Part shown: positions 1-8,195 of the stretch, piece after piece
How the letters are laid out: the number at the start of each line of letters is the position of its first letter
Position numbering within the stretch: position 1 is the first letter of the stretch
DNA from: Promethearchaeota archaeon
GTDB taxonomy: Archaea; Asgardarchaeota; Lokiarchaeia; Sigynarchaeales; SOKP01
Direction: 5' to 3'
Assembly (NCBI GenBank): GCA_019058515.1
Contig: JAHPYY010000221.1
Coordinates: forward strand, 1-32,375
Length of the DNA: 32,375 bases
Translations under genes and position numbers: made by a program
The notes under the pieces: model-generated
What the model saw: only the letters and a program-made list of their open reading frames with translations
The model's database searches: none
What the model was told of the DNA's origin: nothing

Positions 1-49
1 ACATAATTTAAATTAAGTTAACAAATAAAAAGCGGTTGAGTGTTAAGCT

Positions 50-1012
50 GTGCTGTTTCTAAATATTCTAGGATTTGTACTTTTTTTAATAAGCGCTATA
101 ATATTAGTATTCCTGGTAAGATACGTAATTATTACTGCAAGGTGTTCTAATTGGCCTGTGGTTGTGGGAGAGGTAGTATCTGCTGAAATGAAAGCGAGAT
201 ACAAAAAGTTAGCACAATTCACAGAGGATTCGCATGTAGCAGCAAGTCCTTATCAAGCAGAAATAACTTATTCCTACGATATTGAGGGAAATACATTTAC
301 TAACAACCAAGTAAGACCTGTTGGCAAAAATGTTTGGAGAGGAGCAGGTATAGCGCAACGAGTTTTAAATTTATATCCCAAAGGATCTAAGGTTTACATC
401 TACTATAATCCCGCAAATCCTAATAAATCAGTATTAGATCCTTGGATCCGATTCTCAGCAGTCGCAATTACTTTACCCACCGCAATGATATTCCTTGGTT
501 TGGGATTTGCATTTATCGGGATCGAGATGTTAATTGATTGGGGAATAGTTCTCGTATCATTCGCTTTGTATATAGCTTCCGCACTACTTATGTTTCAAAA
601 TATTAGATACTTGGCACGAGTGATCAAATGCCAAGGATGGCCTAATGTAGAAGGAGAAGTTAAAAAAGTATCAGTGTATAGAAGTCTTCGGGAGAGTAGT
701 GGGTACAATGTAGATGTTACCTATAGATACGAAGTTGATGGGCAAATGTATACTAACCATCAAAGGAAGCTTGGATACGTTCAAGGAACCAGCAGTTTTA
801 TTCCCAAACTTTTCGCTATGTTGAAAATGGAACAATACGAAGAAGGTAAAAAAGTCAAAGTATTTTACGATCCTAAAAAGCCAAACCACTCTATACTGGA
901 ACGCGGGATACTTCCCTTTACGTTTTCGATGATGGTTATAGTTTCGATCTCGTTATTCTTTATGGGATGGTTGGCAGTTCCAGCTATGATTACCACTATA
1001 TTAACCCTTTAA
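50..1012 (+). CDS. Membrane protein with two tandem DUF3592 domains
   Basis: The 320-residue protein starts at GTG. It is built from two similar halves. Each half begins with a hydrophobic helix (about residues 5-27 and 163-190). Each then has a soluble beta-rich segment opening with a 'W-P-x-V-x-G-E-V' motif and closing with a 'V-x-x-x-Y-x-P-x-x-P-x-x-S-x-L' motif (about residues 34-131 and 197-289). This layout is typical of DUF3592, and the duplication is visible directly. Further hydrophobic stretches lie at about 137-160 and 297-318. The soluble lobes probably face outside the membrane. No enzymatic motif is visible and the family has no firmly assigned role. The UroD-family gene 127 bp downstream runs in the same direction, but nothing links the two functionally. 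Confidence 0.8.
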   Translation: MLFLNILGFVLFLISAIILVFLVRYVIITARCSNWPVVVGEVVSAEMKARYKKLAQFTEDSHVAASPYQAEITYSYDIEGNTFTNNQVRPVGKNVWRGAGIAQRVLNLYPKGSKVYIYYNPANPNKSVLDPWIRFSAVAITLPTAMIFLGLGFAFIGIEMLIDWGIVLVSFALYIASALLMFQNIRYLARVIKCQGWPNVEGEVKKVSVYRSLRESSGYNVDVTYRYEVDGQMYTNHQRKLGYVQGTSSFIPKLFAMLKMEQYEEGKKVKVFYDPKKPNHSILERGILPFTFSMMVIVSISLFFMGWLAVPAMITTILTL

Positions 1013-1139
1013 GTAAGTTTAAAAGCCATATTTCGTAAATTGAGTTTTGGGCAGTACAAACCAGCGAGTTTTTGCAAGAGGATATTATCAGTCTAAGAAA
1101 CTAATTCAAATTTAAATTTCATTTACTATTTATTTCTTC

Positions 1140-2297
1140 ATGAATGAATCTGAGCAAAGAATTTGGGCAGCTTTAAATCTTGAAGAACCAGATCGAATTC
1201 CTACACATACGATAAATATAGACGGAAATGTAGCAGATCAAATTGTGGGAAAGCCAGATAGAAGCGCATTTGATGTATTTAACGATTTAGCTTCACAATA
1301 TCCAGAAGATTGGGTGGAAAGAGTAAATCAGATTCTTAACGACGTAGAAATCTCTTTTTTTGCCAAAACAATAAAAGCAGGACATAAGATAGGATTTGAT
1401 GGAGTTGGTGTGCAATACATTCCCTTCATCCTTGAAAGTATGGAGGAGATGACTGACATTTTCGGGAAACGACATAAAATACAAAATATTGACGACAACC
1501 CGTATCCCGACTATTATGGAGGTTACATTAAGAATAGACAAGACTGGGAAACCTACCCTAAACCTAATTTCAAGGAGGAGTACCGCAAAGCTAAGAAGTT
1601 TTTTAAGGGGATATTAAGGAAGTGTAGAGATATAAAGGACGAGATCTGTATTTTTGCCCAAAACGCCCTCACTTCGATATTTCCTCCCGTTTGGCAAGGA
1701 ATGGGAATGTCTAACTTCGCTCGTGCTCTTAAAAACGACCCGGAATTAATAGAGGAACGATTTAGATACACCACAGACTTTGTATTGGCTGTTTTTGAGG
1801 CGTATGCTGATTGTGGAGCAAAAATCTTTTTGGAAGGTGGGGATATCGCACACAGCGGAGGACCTATGATCAATCCAAAATATTTTGATAAGTATTTATT
1901 ACCTTGTTATCAAGAAGTAGCCGACACAATTCACGCTTGGGGCGGAAAATACATACTTCACACAGATGGGGATGTTACAACATTGCTGGATTTTATCGTT
2001 GAGTCTCGTTTCGACGGTTTACAGTGTTTGGAACCACCATTAGTAGATCCTTACTTAGTTAAGAAGAAAATTGGGGATAAAATATGCTTGTCGGGAAATA
2101 TCGATACGAGGTACATCCTTGTAAAAGCATCTAAAACGGAAGTGCAAGACGCGGTTAAGGAAGCTATAAAAGCAATGGGATACGGGGGTGGATTTATGCT
2201 TTCACCCGCCAATTTTCATCCTCAAATGTCGGTGGAACGATTGCGATGGATGATTGAAACAGCTAACAAGTATGGAGGATACCCCTTAATTTTATAA
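1140..2297 (+). CDS. UroD-family (MtaA/CmuA-like) protein with altered zinc motif
   Basis: The 385-residue protein has the TIM-barrel pattern of the uroporphyrinogen decarboxylase superfamily, which includes cobamide-dependent methyltransferases. Visible features are an N-terminal 'R-I-W-A-A-L-N-L-E-E-P-D-R-I-P' segment, 'LEGGDIAHSGGPMINP' at about 231-246, 'HTDGD' at 274-278 and 'LSGNIDT' at 317-323. In MtaA-type methyltransferases the site equivalent to 274-278 reads H-x-C-G and supplies zinc ligands. Here the Cys is Asp, and no cysteine is seen in the later 'SPANFHP' segment. The protein therefore may not activate a thiol as MtaA does and may have another substrate. True UroD is unlikely, because no porphyrin genes are nearby. 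Starts at ATG with no Shine-Dalgarno sequence. Family confidence is high; substrate is unknown. Confidence 0.85.
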   Translation: MNESEQRIWAALNLEEPDRIPTHTINIDGNVADQIVGKPDRSAFDVFNDLASQYPEDWVERVNQILNDVEISFFAKTIKAGHKIGFDGVGVQYIPFILESMEEMTDIFGKRHKIQNIDDNPYPDYYGGYIKNRQDWETYPKPNFKEEYRKAKKFFKGILRKCRDIKDEICIFAQNALTSIFPPVWQGMGMSNFARALKNDPELIEERFRYTTDFVLAVFEAYADCGAKIFLEGGDIAHSGGPMINPKYFDKYLLPCYQEVADTIHAWGGKYILHTDGDVTTLLDFIVESRFDGLQCLEPPLVDPYLVKKKIGDKICLSGNIDTRYILVKASKTEVQDAVKEAIKAMGYGGGFMLSPANFHPQMSVERLRWMIETANKYGGYPLIL

Positions 2298-2660
2298 GAA
2301 ATAATTTATAACTAAAAAATTTAACAAGAATAACCAGAAAAAATTACATTAATCATCAAATATACGACATTAACAAGGATGGTAGAGATAAATTTTAATG
2401 ATCTTAAATCATTTTTCACTGGTATTCTTGATTATTTCTGTCGAACTCAAAAATAGTATTTTGTCATTAGGTTATTAAGAGAATGGAAAGAAATCGTAAA
2501 TACATACTCAAATTCCAGATTATATGTAGAAGGATCTTTGAAATTGGATGAATAGTAAGAAAAGATTTTTTAAAATCCTTATAGAACATAAAATAGATAA
2601 TTTTATCTTAAGAATTATTTTTAATATATATCACTCTTCTAGGCTCAGAGAGTCAATGTT

Positions 2661-2765
2661 TTGAATGTTTTTGCTATTTTATCCTTAAGTTTTGCCATTA
2701 ATTCAGCAGTTTTAGGAATAAGAGAAAACATTAAAGATCCAAAAAAATCTCAAAATTGCGTTTAG
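2661..2765 (+). pseudogene. Relic of a histidine kinase N-terminus
   Basis: Read from TTG, this segment encodes about 34 residues before a TAG stop. It matches the first 34 residues of the kinase at 4861 closely: both share 'LSLS-A', 'VLGI', 'PKKSQN' and nearly identical nucleotides over about 100 bases. After 'SQN' the frame is lost, although the next frame reads A-F-S-L-L before another stop. It is a truncated, out-of-frame copy, either a paralogue that decayed or the remains of a duplication. The rest of the kinase is not recognisable downstream. Confidence 0.7.
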
Positions 2766-2835
2766 CTTACTCATATAAATATGCCCATTTCTCCTTAAAA
2801 AAAGAATTTTAATTGTTTAATAGCCCTATTCTAAT

Positions 2836-2882
2836 GAAATTCATTCGGAAATTTAAATTAGAAATTTGGTGAATGAGATTTC
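2836..2882. repeat. Imperfect inverted repeat
   Basis: The arms at about 2836-2854 and 2862-2882 are near-complementary, with matches around GAAAT-CATTC and GAATGA-ATTTC and a short A+T loop. It could form a hairpin in DNA or RNA. Function is unknown; it may be a chance structure in AT-rich sequence. Confidence 0.35.
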
Positions 2883-3219
2883 AACAATTCTTAGTTGGTT
2901 TTCCTAAATTCTATGGTTAATATGGAAAATGTGGCCTTAAAATAAATACAAAAAGTTGAAGAAATACAACATTGAGTAACAAATTAGGATTTACTCCTTT
3001 TATAGATCTTTTTTCTGGAAAAAAAGTTGTAGTGATACCACCTATCTGTTTAATTACGGATTTTCAGTAACGGTATTGTTTTGATAAAAATCTGATGTAA
3101 TAAGAAGGGAAGAAAAACTATAAATTTGAAACAATCTAGTTATTGAACTGAAATCAAATAATTTATTATAAATATTAAAAGTAAGCAATTTCAATAAGTA
3201 CCAAAAAAATAGCGCCATA

Positions 3220-3226
3220 GAGGTGA
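3220..3226 (+). promoter_or_regulatory. Shine-Dalgarno sequence fixing a TTG start
   Basis: GAGGTGA lies six bases upstream of TTG 3233. The frame is closed immediately before that TTG by a TAA, so the TTG is the first usable start. Confidence 0.6.
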
Positions 3227-3232
3227 AATTAA

Positions 3233-4279
3233 TTGGAAAGAAAAAGAATACAATCCATATTTATTGTGCTACTTTTATGCTTCAATTCCTTTTTAATTGT
3301 GAGTATTGGATCTCTAAGCTTGAGCCAAATAGGTAATCATACAAGAGAGGGCTATTCAATTTCGAGTAACTCATTATTAAAACAGGAAGTTACATTAATA
3401 GTAGGAAGCGATGACGATGCTGTTAAATCGGGTGCATCAATATTCAAAAATAGTCTAGATGATGATGTCGAAATTAATAAGCAGAATGATATACTCTCCT
3501 CTGAAACCAATGAAATTATCATTATATTTTCTCACGGCTCAGAAAAAGGAATAAATATGAATGGGGAGCTGATCTCCTGGTACGACTTATCAATATTAAT
3601 CAGTCAATCAAAAGCTGATTATATTTTTCTCGCAGCTTGCTTTGGAGCCAAAATCTATGATTTTGTTAAACCTGACACCATAAAAGTCTACGGTTTTGAT
3701 GGATTTGTTGATGCAATCATAATGGGATACTACTCTGCTCTTTTAGTCAATACTCTTTTTAATCATAACGATGATGCAGATAATAATTTTAATTCTCTTA
3801 TATCAAGAGCACTTTTAATTCTAGAACAACCAGGTCAAATATTACCCTTATATTGTACTAAATGTAAGACCCAAGACAAGTATATTTGGATATTTCCGAT
3901 ACAACTTTCTGTGATATATCATATAAAGCTAACTAATTTGGAATTAGCGATTGGGGGAGGTGTTACGAATTTAATTGGAACTATAGTGGATCTTACATTG
4001 AGTGGTATACCTCAAGCAATATTAACAATTTTATTACTTGAGATTGATACAGTAGTATCAGTAAGCCAAATCGCACATAGTAATCAAGGCGTTGATGGTG
4101 CATATGTATCACTTATGTCAATGCTTCTTCCAGCAACGGGAATTTGGTGGCAAGCTAGAAATCCCGCAGGTAATATTATATTTCAATTACCAATAAATCC
4201 TGGAGATCCCGCTTTAACAGCTGCGCTCGGTACAATATTACGGAATAATTTACATGATTGGAAATGTGGATCTCTTTAG
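3233..4279 (+). CDS. Secreted protein with caspase-like (clan CD) His/Cys motifs
   Basis: The 348-residue protein has a TTG start, an N-terminal signal-like helix (basic residues 3-5, hydrophobic about 8-30), then a soluble domain. Residues 95-111 read as four isoleucines, Phe, Ser-His-Gly (His101), and a loop ending in N-G. After a spacer, 'IFLAAC' (Cys136) follows. A hydrophobic strand ending in S-H-G and a second strand ending in A-C is the catalytic-dyad pattern of caspase-fold families (CHAT, gingipain, C80-like). The C-terminal half is different: a 'CTKC' pair at 208-211, then long glycine-containing hydrophobic stretches (about 236-275 and 288-305) and a Trp-Trp pair. That half could insert into membranes, but I do not recognise it. 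Protease activity is an inference from the dyad only. The gene stands alone between two long gaps. Confidence 0.6.
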   Translation: MERKRIQSIFIVLLLCFNSFLIVSIGSLSLSQIGNHTREGYSISSNSLLKQEVTLIVGSDDDAVKSGASIFKNSLDDDVEINKQNDILSSETNEIIIIFSHGSEKGINMNGELISWYDLSILISQSKADYIFLAACFGAKIYDFVKPDTIKVYGFDGFVDAIIMGYYSALLVNTLFNHNDDADNNFNSLISRALLILEQPGQILPLYCTKCKTQDKYIWIFPIQLSVIYHIKLTNLELAIGGGVTNLIGTIVDLTLSGIPQAILTILLLEIDTVVSVSQIAHSNQGVDGAYVSLMSMLLPATGIWWQARNPAGNIIFQLPINPGDPALTAALGTILRNNLHDWKCGSL

Positions 4280-4349
4280 CTAAATAATCCGCAAGTGCAA
4301 AATTCAAACAAAGAAAATACATAAATTATCAATCAAGCTACTAATATTA

Positions 4350-4400
4350 AAATAATTATTTTTTTTGAGTATCTAATTTTTTATTTTTTTATATCTTTTT
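4350..4400 (+). terminator. Poly-T termination region
   Basis: Several runs of six to eight T residues occur 70-120 bases after the caspase-like gene. Archaeal RNA polymerase stops at such U-rich tracts without needing a hairpin, so this is a plausible terminator. Confidence 0.4.
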
Positions 4401-4449
4401 TACTGTGGTCGGTTGAGCGACGAAATTCTCTGCTTAGCGCATCACCCCA

Positions 4450-4563
4450 ATGATTTTTGAAGTAACAATAGAAACGCTCGTAACAAACAATCCTGATTTT
4501 GATTTAGTTATAATCCTTGGAACTTTTAAAAAAGTCGAGGAAATGATTTTCCCAGAATTATAA
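4450..4563 (+). CDS. Possible 37-residue ORF or gene remnant
   Basis: An ATG-initiated frame of 37 codons gives a protein-like acidic and hydrophobic sequence ending 'GTFKKVEEMIFPEL'. Just upstream, a different frame reads 'LSDEILCLAHHPNDF', also protein-like. The pair may be the eroded end of a lost gene. No family is recognised and there is no Shine-Dalgarno sequence. Confidence 0.2.
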   Translation: MIFEVTIETLVTNNPDFDLVIILGTFKKVEEMIFPEL

Positions 4564-4860
4564 TTATAATAAAGATAAATGCTTTGATCATTGAAAATAA
4601 CTCCAAAATGTAATCTAATCAATAAGTGAGATTATCACTTTTGTATTCTATAACGGTAAATATTGTTCTTTTATGTAGATTAGAATGAGAAGGAAAGTTG
4701 ATTAAAATAAATCAATTTCAGTGCATCTAGAGAAATATATTTAAATTTCCATTATTTACGTTAAAAGCATTTTTAAAGTCTTATAACAAATAAATATAAT
4801 AAATAAATTAGGTTGGGATATTATCTAGTAACACTCTACTAAAATAAGAAAGTTAGATTT

Positions 4861-5835
4861 ATGAATATATTTGCTGTTTTATCCTTAAGTTCTGCTGTTA
4901 TTTCACTTGTTTTAGGCATAAAAATACACGCGAAAAATCCGAAAAAATCTCAGAATAGGATTTTCATGTTATTCTGCATTAGTGTTTCCATTCTCAGTTT
5001 CTCTGAATTCGGAATGAGACAATCTGAGAGTTTTAATACCGCAAAGTCATGGTTTATTTTAACGGGAATTTTTCCATTATGTGCGTTTACATTATTCTAT
5101 TTTACATTAATTTTCTATGATAAAAAGATTCACAAGAGAAAAAAATGGCTTACTCCTCTGATTTATTTGTCAGCCATAGTCATAGTTTCCCTAAGTTTTA
5201 TTCACTCAACCTTTTATGATAATCCGATTTATTCAAACGGATATTTTGAATATTCTTTACCCAATAGATTCGGTGATCCCTTGTCTAGCTTTAACTTCAC
5301 TTTCGTAATCATACTCACATTTCTTTCAATATGTTTATACATAAGGATTATATTTAGTAATAACTTTGATAATTTAAAAAAAAAGCAAGCTGGGTTAATT
5401 TTAATTGGAATATTGATTCCCTTTTTAGCATTTATCATTATTAACCTTGCTTTTCCAATTATTATACCCAATTTTACAGTTCTGGATCTAACAACATTGG
5501 GATTAATCATAACTTGCATCATTATAGGTTATGCAATGTGGAGATACGAGTTATTCTCGATAGATTTTTCGACCGCTTCTGAAAAAATATTTGCCTCCAT
5601 TTCTGATTATTTAATCCTTACCGATCCCGATGATAAGATCTTGTTAACCAATCAGCAGTTGTTAAACCTAATTGGCTATAAAGAAGACGAGCTTTTGGAA
5701 AAGTCCCTTGAAGTTTTGATTTCACCTGACCATGTCGGAAAGCTGAGTACATATCGTTCTAAATTTTTAACAGTCGATGAGAAGAGAGCTATTCCCATGG
5801 ATATAGAGATAGATCTTAAAACAAAAACTAACTAA
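4861..5835 (+). CDS. Membrane sensor histidine kinase, N-terminal part (frame-broken)
   Basis: This 324-residue reading frame contains seven or eight transmembrane helices over about residues 1-230, of the type found at the N-terminus of many archaeal sensor kinases. A PAS domain follows, starting near 235 ('ISDYLILTDPDDKILLTNQQ', 'IGYKEDELLEKS'). The frame then stops abruptly in the middle of the PAS domain. In the next frame the sequence continues without loss. Removing one A from the four-A run at 5818-5821 joins the frames as D-L-K-Q-K-L-T-K-E-K-K and gives one 616-residue kinase ending at 6712. The protein should sense a membrane or intracellular signal and phosphorylate the regulator encoded at 6713. 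As written the gene is broken; see the findings for the choice between sequence error, decay and recoding. Confidence 0.85.
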   Translation: MNIFAVLSLSSAVISLVLGIKIHAKNPKKSQNRIFMLFCISVSILSFSEFGMRQSESFNTAKSWFILTGIFPLCAFTLFYFTLIFYDKKIHKRKKWLTPLIYLSAIVIVSLSFIHSTFYDNPIYSNGYFEYSLPNRFGDPLSSFNFTFVIILTFLSICLYIRIIFSNNFDNLKKKQAGLILIGILIPFLAFIIINLAFPIIIPNFTVLDLTTLGLIITCIIIGYAMWRYELFSIDFSTASEKIFASISDYLILTDPDDKILLTNQQLLNLIGYKEDELLEKSLEVLISPDHVGKLSTYRSKFLTVDEKRAIPMDIEIDLKTKTN

Positions 5836-6712
5836 AGAAAAAAAAAGAGTATCGTTAACAGCTTCAAAAATTGTTAATAAGGGTGGTAATTTTCAAGGTA
5901 TCATATACATTTGTAGAGATATTACTAAGACCTATGAAGAGTTAGAAAAATCTATCTTAGATTTAAAAGTAACGGAGAATAAATTAAAAAAATCAGAAAA
6001 GAGATATAGAGATGCATTCTATACAGCTGAGTTTTACAAAGATCTGTTCATTCATGACATAAACAACATACAACAGGTAATCCTTTCTGCAGTTCAATTC
6101 ATTGAATTAAAAACTTCATCGACAGAAGATAACGGAATTAGCATATATTTGAAAATTTTGAAAGATCAAATTAATCGAGTTGTAGAACTGATTGAGAAAC
6201 TCCGTAAAATCTCCCAGATTGATGAAGGTGGATTACCTTTAGAAAAAACAGAAATTGTTGCAATAATAAAAAAAAGCAAAGATCTTGTCAAGAAATCATT
6301 CCCAAATAGAGAAATCAATGTTATCTTTAATCCATCTCAGAAGAAAGCATATGTTGAAGCAAATGAATTGATGCAAGACATATTCATAAACCTATTGACA
6401 AATGCAATAAAATATAACACGGAGTCTATTGCTGAAATAGACATTAGGATATCGAGAATAGCAAAAAATGGTAAAAATCACCTTAAGATCGAGGTTCTCG
6501 ATAATGCTAAAGGTATACAAGATAGCAGAAAAGAGACAATCTTCCTTCGAGCTCTTAATGAAGAAAAATCTACTAAAGGGATGGGGTTGGGGTTATCACT
6601 CGTATTCAAGATTGTTCAATCCTATTCCGGGAAAATTTCAGTTGAAAACAAAATCAAGGATGATCACTCACAAGGGAGTAATTTCATAATTATATTTCCA
6701 GAGTTGACATAA
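5822..6712 (+). CDS. Histidine kinase, C-terminal part: PAS end, phospho-His and ATPase domains
   Basis: This is the continuation of the kinase begun at 4861, shifted by one base. It contains the end of the PAS domain ('GIIYICRDIT'), a short coiled coil, then the phospho-acceptor region 'FIHDINNIQQ' (His codon 6053-6055). An HATPase_c domain follows, with N box 'NLLTNAIKY', G1-like 'DNAKGI' and G2 'GMGLGLSLV'. No ATG lies near the beginning. The first TTG usable as an independent start is at 6149, which would exclude the phospho-His, so a separate protein from there would be an ATPase fragment. The frame ends directly against the ATG of the response regulator at 6713, which supports a kinase-regulator operon. 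Confidence 0.8.
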   Translation, partial: QKLTKEKKRVSLTASKIVNKGGNFQGIIYICRDITKTYEELEKSILDLKVTENKLKKSEKRYRDAFYTAEFYKDLFIHDINNIQQVILSAVQFIELKTSSTEDNGISIYLKILKDQINRVVELIEKLRKISQIDEGGLPLEKTEIVAIIKKSKDLVKKSFPNREINVIFNPSQKKAYVEANELMQDIFINLLTNAIKYNTESIAEIDIRISRIAKNGKNHLKIEVLDNAKGIQDSRKETIFLRALNEEKSTKGMGLGLSLVFKIVQSYSGKISVENKIKDDHSQGSNFIIIFPELT

Positions 6713-7075
6713 ATGATAAGAATTCTCATCGTTGAAGACGACCCCAATATTCAATTCATATACAAGGAAATGATGAAACTATTTGGTTTTGAAATAATTG
6801 GTTTAGCAGACAATGGAGAAACAGCAGTAGAAATGTTTAAATCATTCAAGGTTAAGCCTGATGTTATCTTGATGGACCATCGAATGCCAGAAAAAGATGG
6901 AATTGAAGCTTCCAAGGAAATTTTAGCTTTGGATAATCATTCAAAAATTATTTTCGCAAGTGCTGATAGAGAGATTAGGGAAAAAGCATTATTAATTGGG
7001 GCCGTAAGTTTCAAGCAAAAACCCTTTGGCTTTGAACTACTTAAACAAAACATCGAGAAAGCTTACGACGAGTAA
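6713..7075 (+). CDS. CheY-like single-domain response regulator
   Basis: The 120-residue protein is a lone receiver domain. It has the acidic pair Asp9-Asp10, phospho-acceptor Asp55 in 'LMDHRMPEKDG', the conserved Ser83 and Lys103 in the 'K-Q-K-P-F' motif. It carries no DNA-binding or enzymatic output domain, so it would act by protein contact. It begins on the base after the stop codon of the histidine kinase, so the two are probably translated together, and the kinase is its likely phosphodonor. If the kinase is truly broken, this regulator would depend on another kinase. Confidence 0.92.
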   Translation: MIRILIVEDDPNIQFIYKEMMKLFGFEIIGLADNGETAVEMFKSFKVKPDVILMDHRMPEKDGIEASKEILALDNHSKIIFASADREIREKALLIGAVSFKQKPFGFELLKQNIEKAYDE

Positions 7076-7161
7076 ATAAAAAAATTATAACTCTTCTGAA
7101 TATACTTTATTTGAATACATGGATATTAATTTAACTTTAATCATTGTGAGAACTATTGATT

Positions 7162-8118
7162 TTAATAGCATGACTTAGGAGCTAGAAAAGAACTGAAGAT
7201 TGGTTGTAAATATCTTCTCATTTCGCAACAAAGATGACACTCGTTAACAAATCTCTGGTCTTGTTGAAATCCATGTTTTTTTGCTTCGTCTAATAAACCA
7301 ATCGGTCCGTGGTTCAAAATTATTGATAAGATGGGATGTTTATTTACATCACACTCCTTAATTATTTCTTGTAACGACCAATTCGTAGTATTTCCTATAC
7401 ATATCCCTGGACAAAGGGTTACATTTCCTTCGCAATCTATTTCAATTGTTTTCGGATCTTCAAGATCTCCTTCAATCCAAAATGGAACGGGACATTTTCC
7501 TGATGGAAGCTCCTCTTGTAATTTTACATATTGCTTTAAATTGGTACCTCTCCCCTCTACGCTCATTACTAGTTTTTGAAATTTAACCTGGTTTATCTGT
7601 TCCAGCTGTTCCAAATTTTTTCTTGTAATTTGGTTGAACTCGTTATCAATATTGACATCGTCCAAAAAATAACTATCTACAGTTATCTTGTCAAAACCAA
7701 GACCGACAGCGGATTTGAGGCCATTTTTAACGTACTTTATTGGGACGAATTCTTGGTGAAACGCATCGGAGCTAAATGTTATTGATGTTAATCCTGTTAC
7801 CCTCAACTGAGATAACATTTTGTATGCCTTTTTTTCGCTTTTAGCCCAATAGCTATTAGTGATCACTCCTATACGGGGTATATTCCAACTTTTTGCTTCT
7901 TTTATGATTTGTACTAAATTATTAAAATACAAAAAAGGTTCTCCACCGTGAACCCAAATAGATTCTAGTGGAGACAATTGAGACAAATCTTCTATATATT
8001 GTGAAGCTTCTTTTAATTTTATATAACCACTTCTTTCTGGACCCGCTTTATAACTGCAGTGTCTACATTTTGCCGGACACTTAAATGTAAGGAGAAAGTC
8101 AACATGATTTACTTGCAT
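7162..8118 (-). CDS. Radical SAM protein with C-terminal Cys-rich (SPASM-like) region
   Basis: The protein of about 318 residues opens with the radical SAM cluster motif C-x3-C-x2-C ('CPAKCRHC', Cys14, Cys18, Cys21 from ATG 8118) and has the 'HGGEPFLY' SAM-binding segment. The last third holds extra cysteines: 'GKCPVPF', 'CEGNVTLCPGICIGN' and 'CHLCCEMR'. That resembles a SPASM or twitch auxiliary iron-sulfur site. Such proteins often modify peptides or act as enzyme maturases, but no precursor peptide is visible beside it. A TTG one codon upstream (8121) is an alternative start. It lies downstream of the VapBC pair on the same strand with a 77-base gap. The substrate is unknown. Confidence 0.85.
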   Translation of the reverse strand: MQVNHVDFLLTFKCPAKCRHCSYKAGPERSGYIKLKEASQYIEDLSQLSPLESIWVHGGEPFLYFNNLVQIIKEAKSWNIPRIGVITNSYWAKSEKKAYKMLSQLRVTGLTSITFSSDAFHQEFVPIKYVKNGLKSAVGLGFDKITVDSYFLDDVNIDNEFNQITRKNLEQLEQINQVKFQKLVMSVEGRGTNLKQYVKLQEELPSGKCPVPFWIEGDLEDPKTIEIDCEGNVTLCPGICIGNTTNWSLQEIIKECDVNKHPILSIILNHGPIGLLDEAKKHGFQQDQRFVNECHLCCEMRRYLQPIFSSFLAPKSCY

Positions 8119-8195
8119 CAAATAAATGAATATGATTGTGACAATTTAAATTAATAAATATAAACAAGAGTGGTTAAAACAAATCTACAGATTTT

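Larger units (their letters stand above)
2298..3232. other. Long gene-poor gap containing a pseudogene fragment
   Basis: This gap of about 935 bases has stop codons in all frames. The only recognisable content is a decayed copy of a histidine kinase N-terminus (listed separately) and an imperfect inverted repeat at 2836-2882. A 25-codon open frame at 2379-2456 is too short to support as a gene. The gap looks like an eroded region rather than a long regulatory one. Confidence 0.6.
4280..4860. other. Intergenic gap with T-rich tracts and a short coding-like fragment
   Basis: This 581-base gap separates the caspase-like gene from the histidine kinase. It has T-rich tracts at 4350-4400 and one 37-codon open frame at 4450-4563 (both listed separately). 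Nothing else is supported. The 120 bases before 4861 are A+T-rich and should contain the kinase promoter, but no single TATA box stands out. Confidence 0.5.

Noticed and set aside
1553..1873. 106-codon minus-strand frame inside the first UroD-family gene
   Set aside because: It is antisense to a gene with clear family motifs and has no start signal or motif of its own.
1140..2297. Haem-pathway uroporphyrinogen decarboxylase
   Set aside because: The fold is shared, but the zinc-motif region and lack of porphyrin genes fit the methyltransferase-like branch better.
4434..4622. Minus-strand open frame of 62 codons in the gap before the kinase
   Set aside because: It has a repetitive low-complexity look, no ribosome site and no family features, and the plus strand of the same stretch looks more protein-like.
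5815..5840. Programmed +1 frameshifting as the explanation for the split kinase
   Set aside because: There is no clear slippery heptamer or stimulatory structure, and the same pattern recurs in two other genes at homopolymers; sequence error or decay is simpler. Kept only as an alternative.
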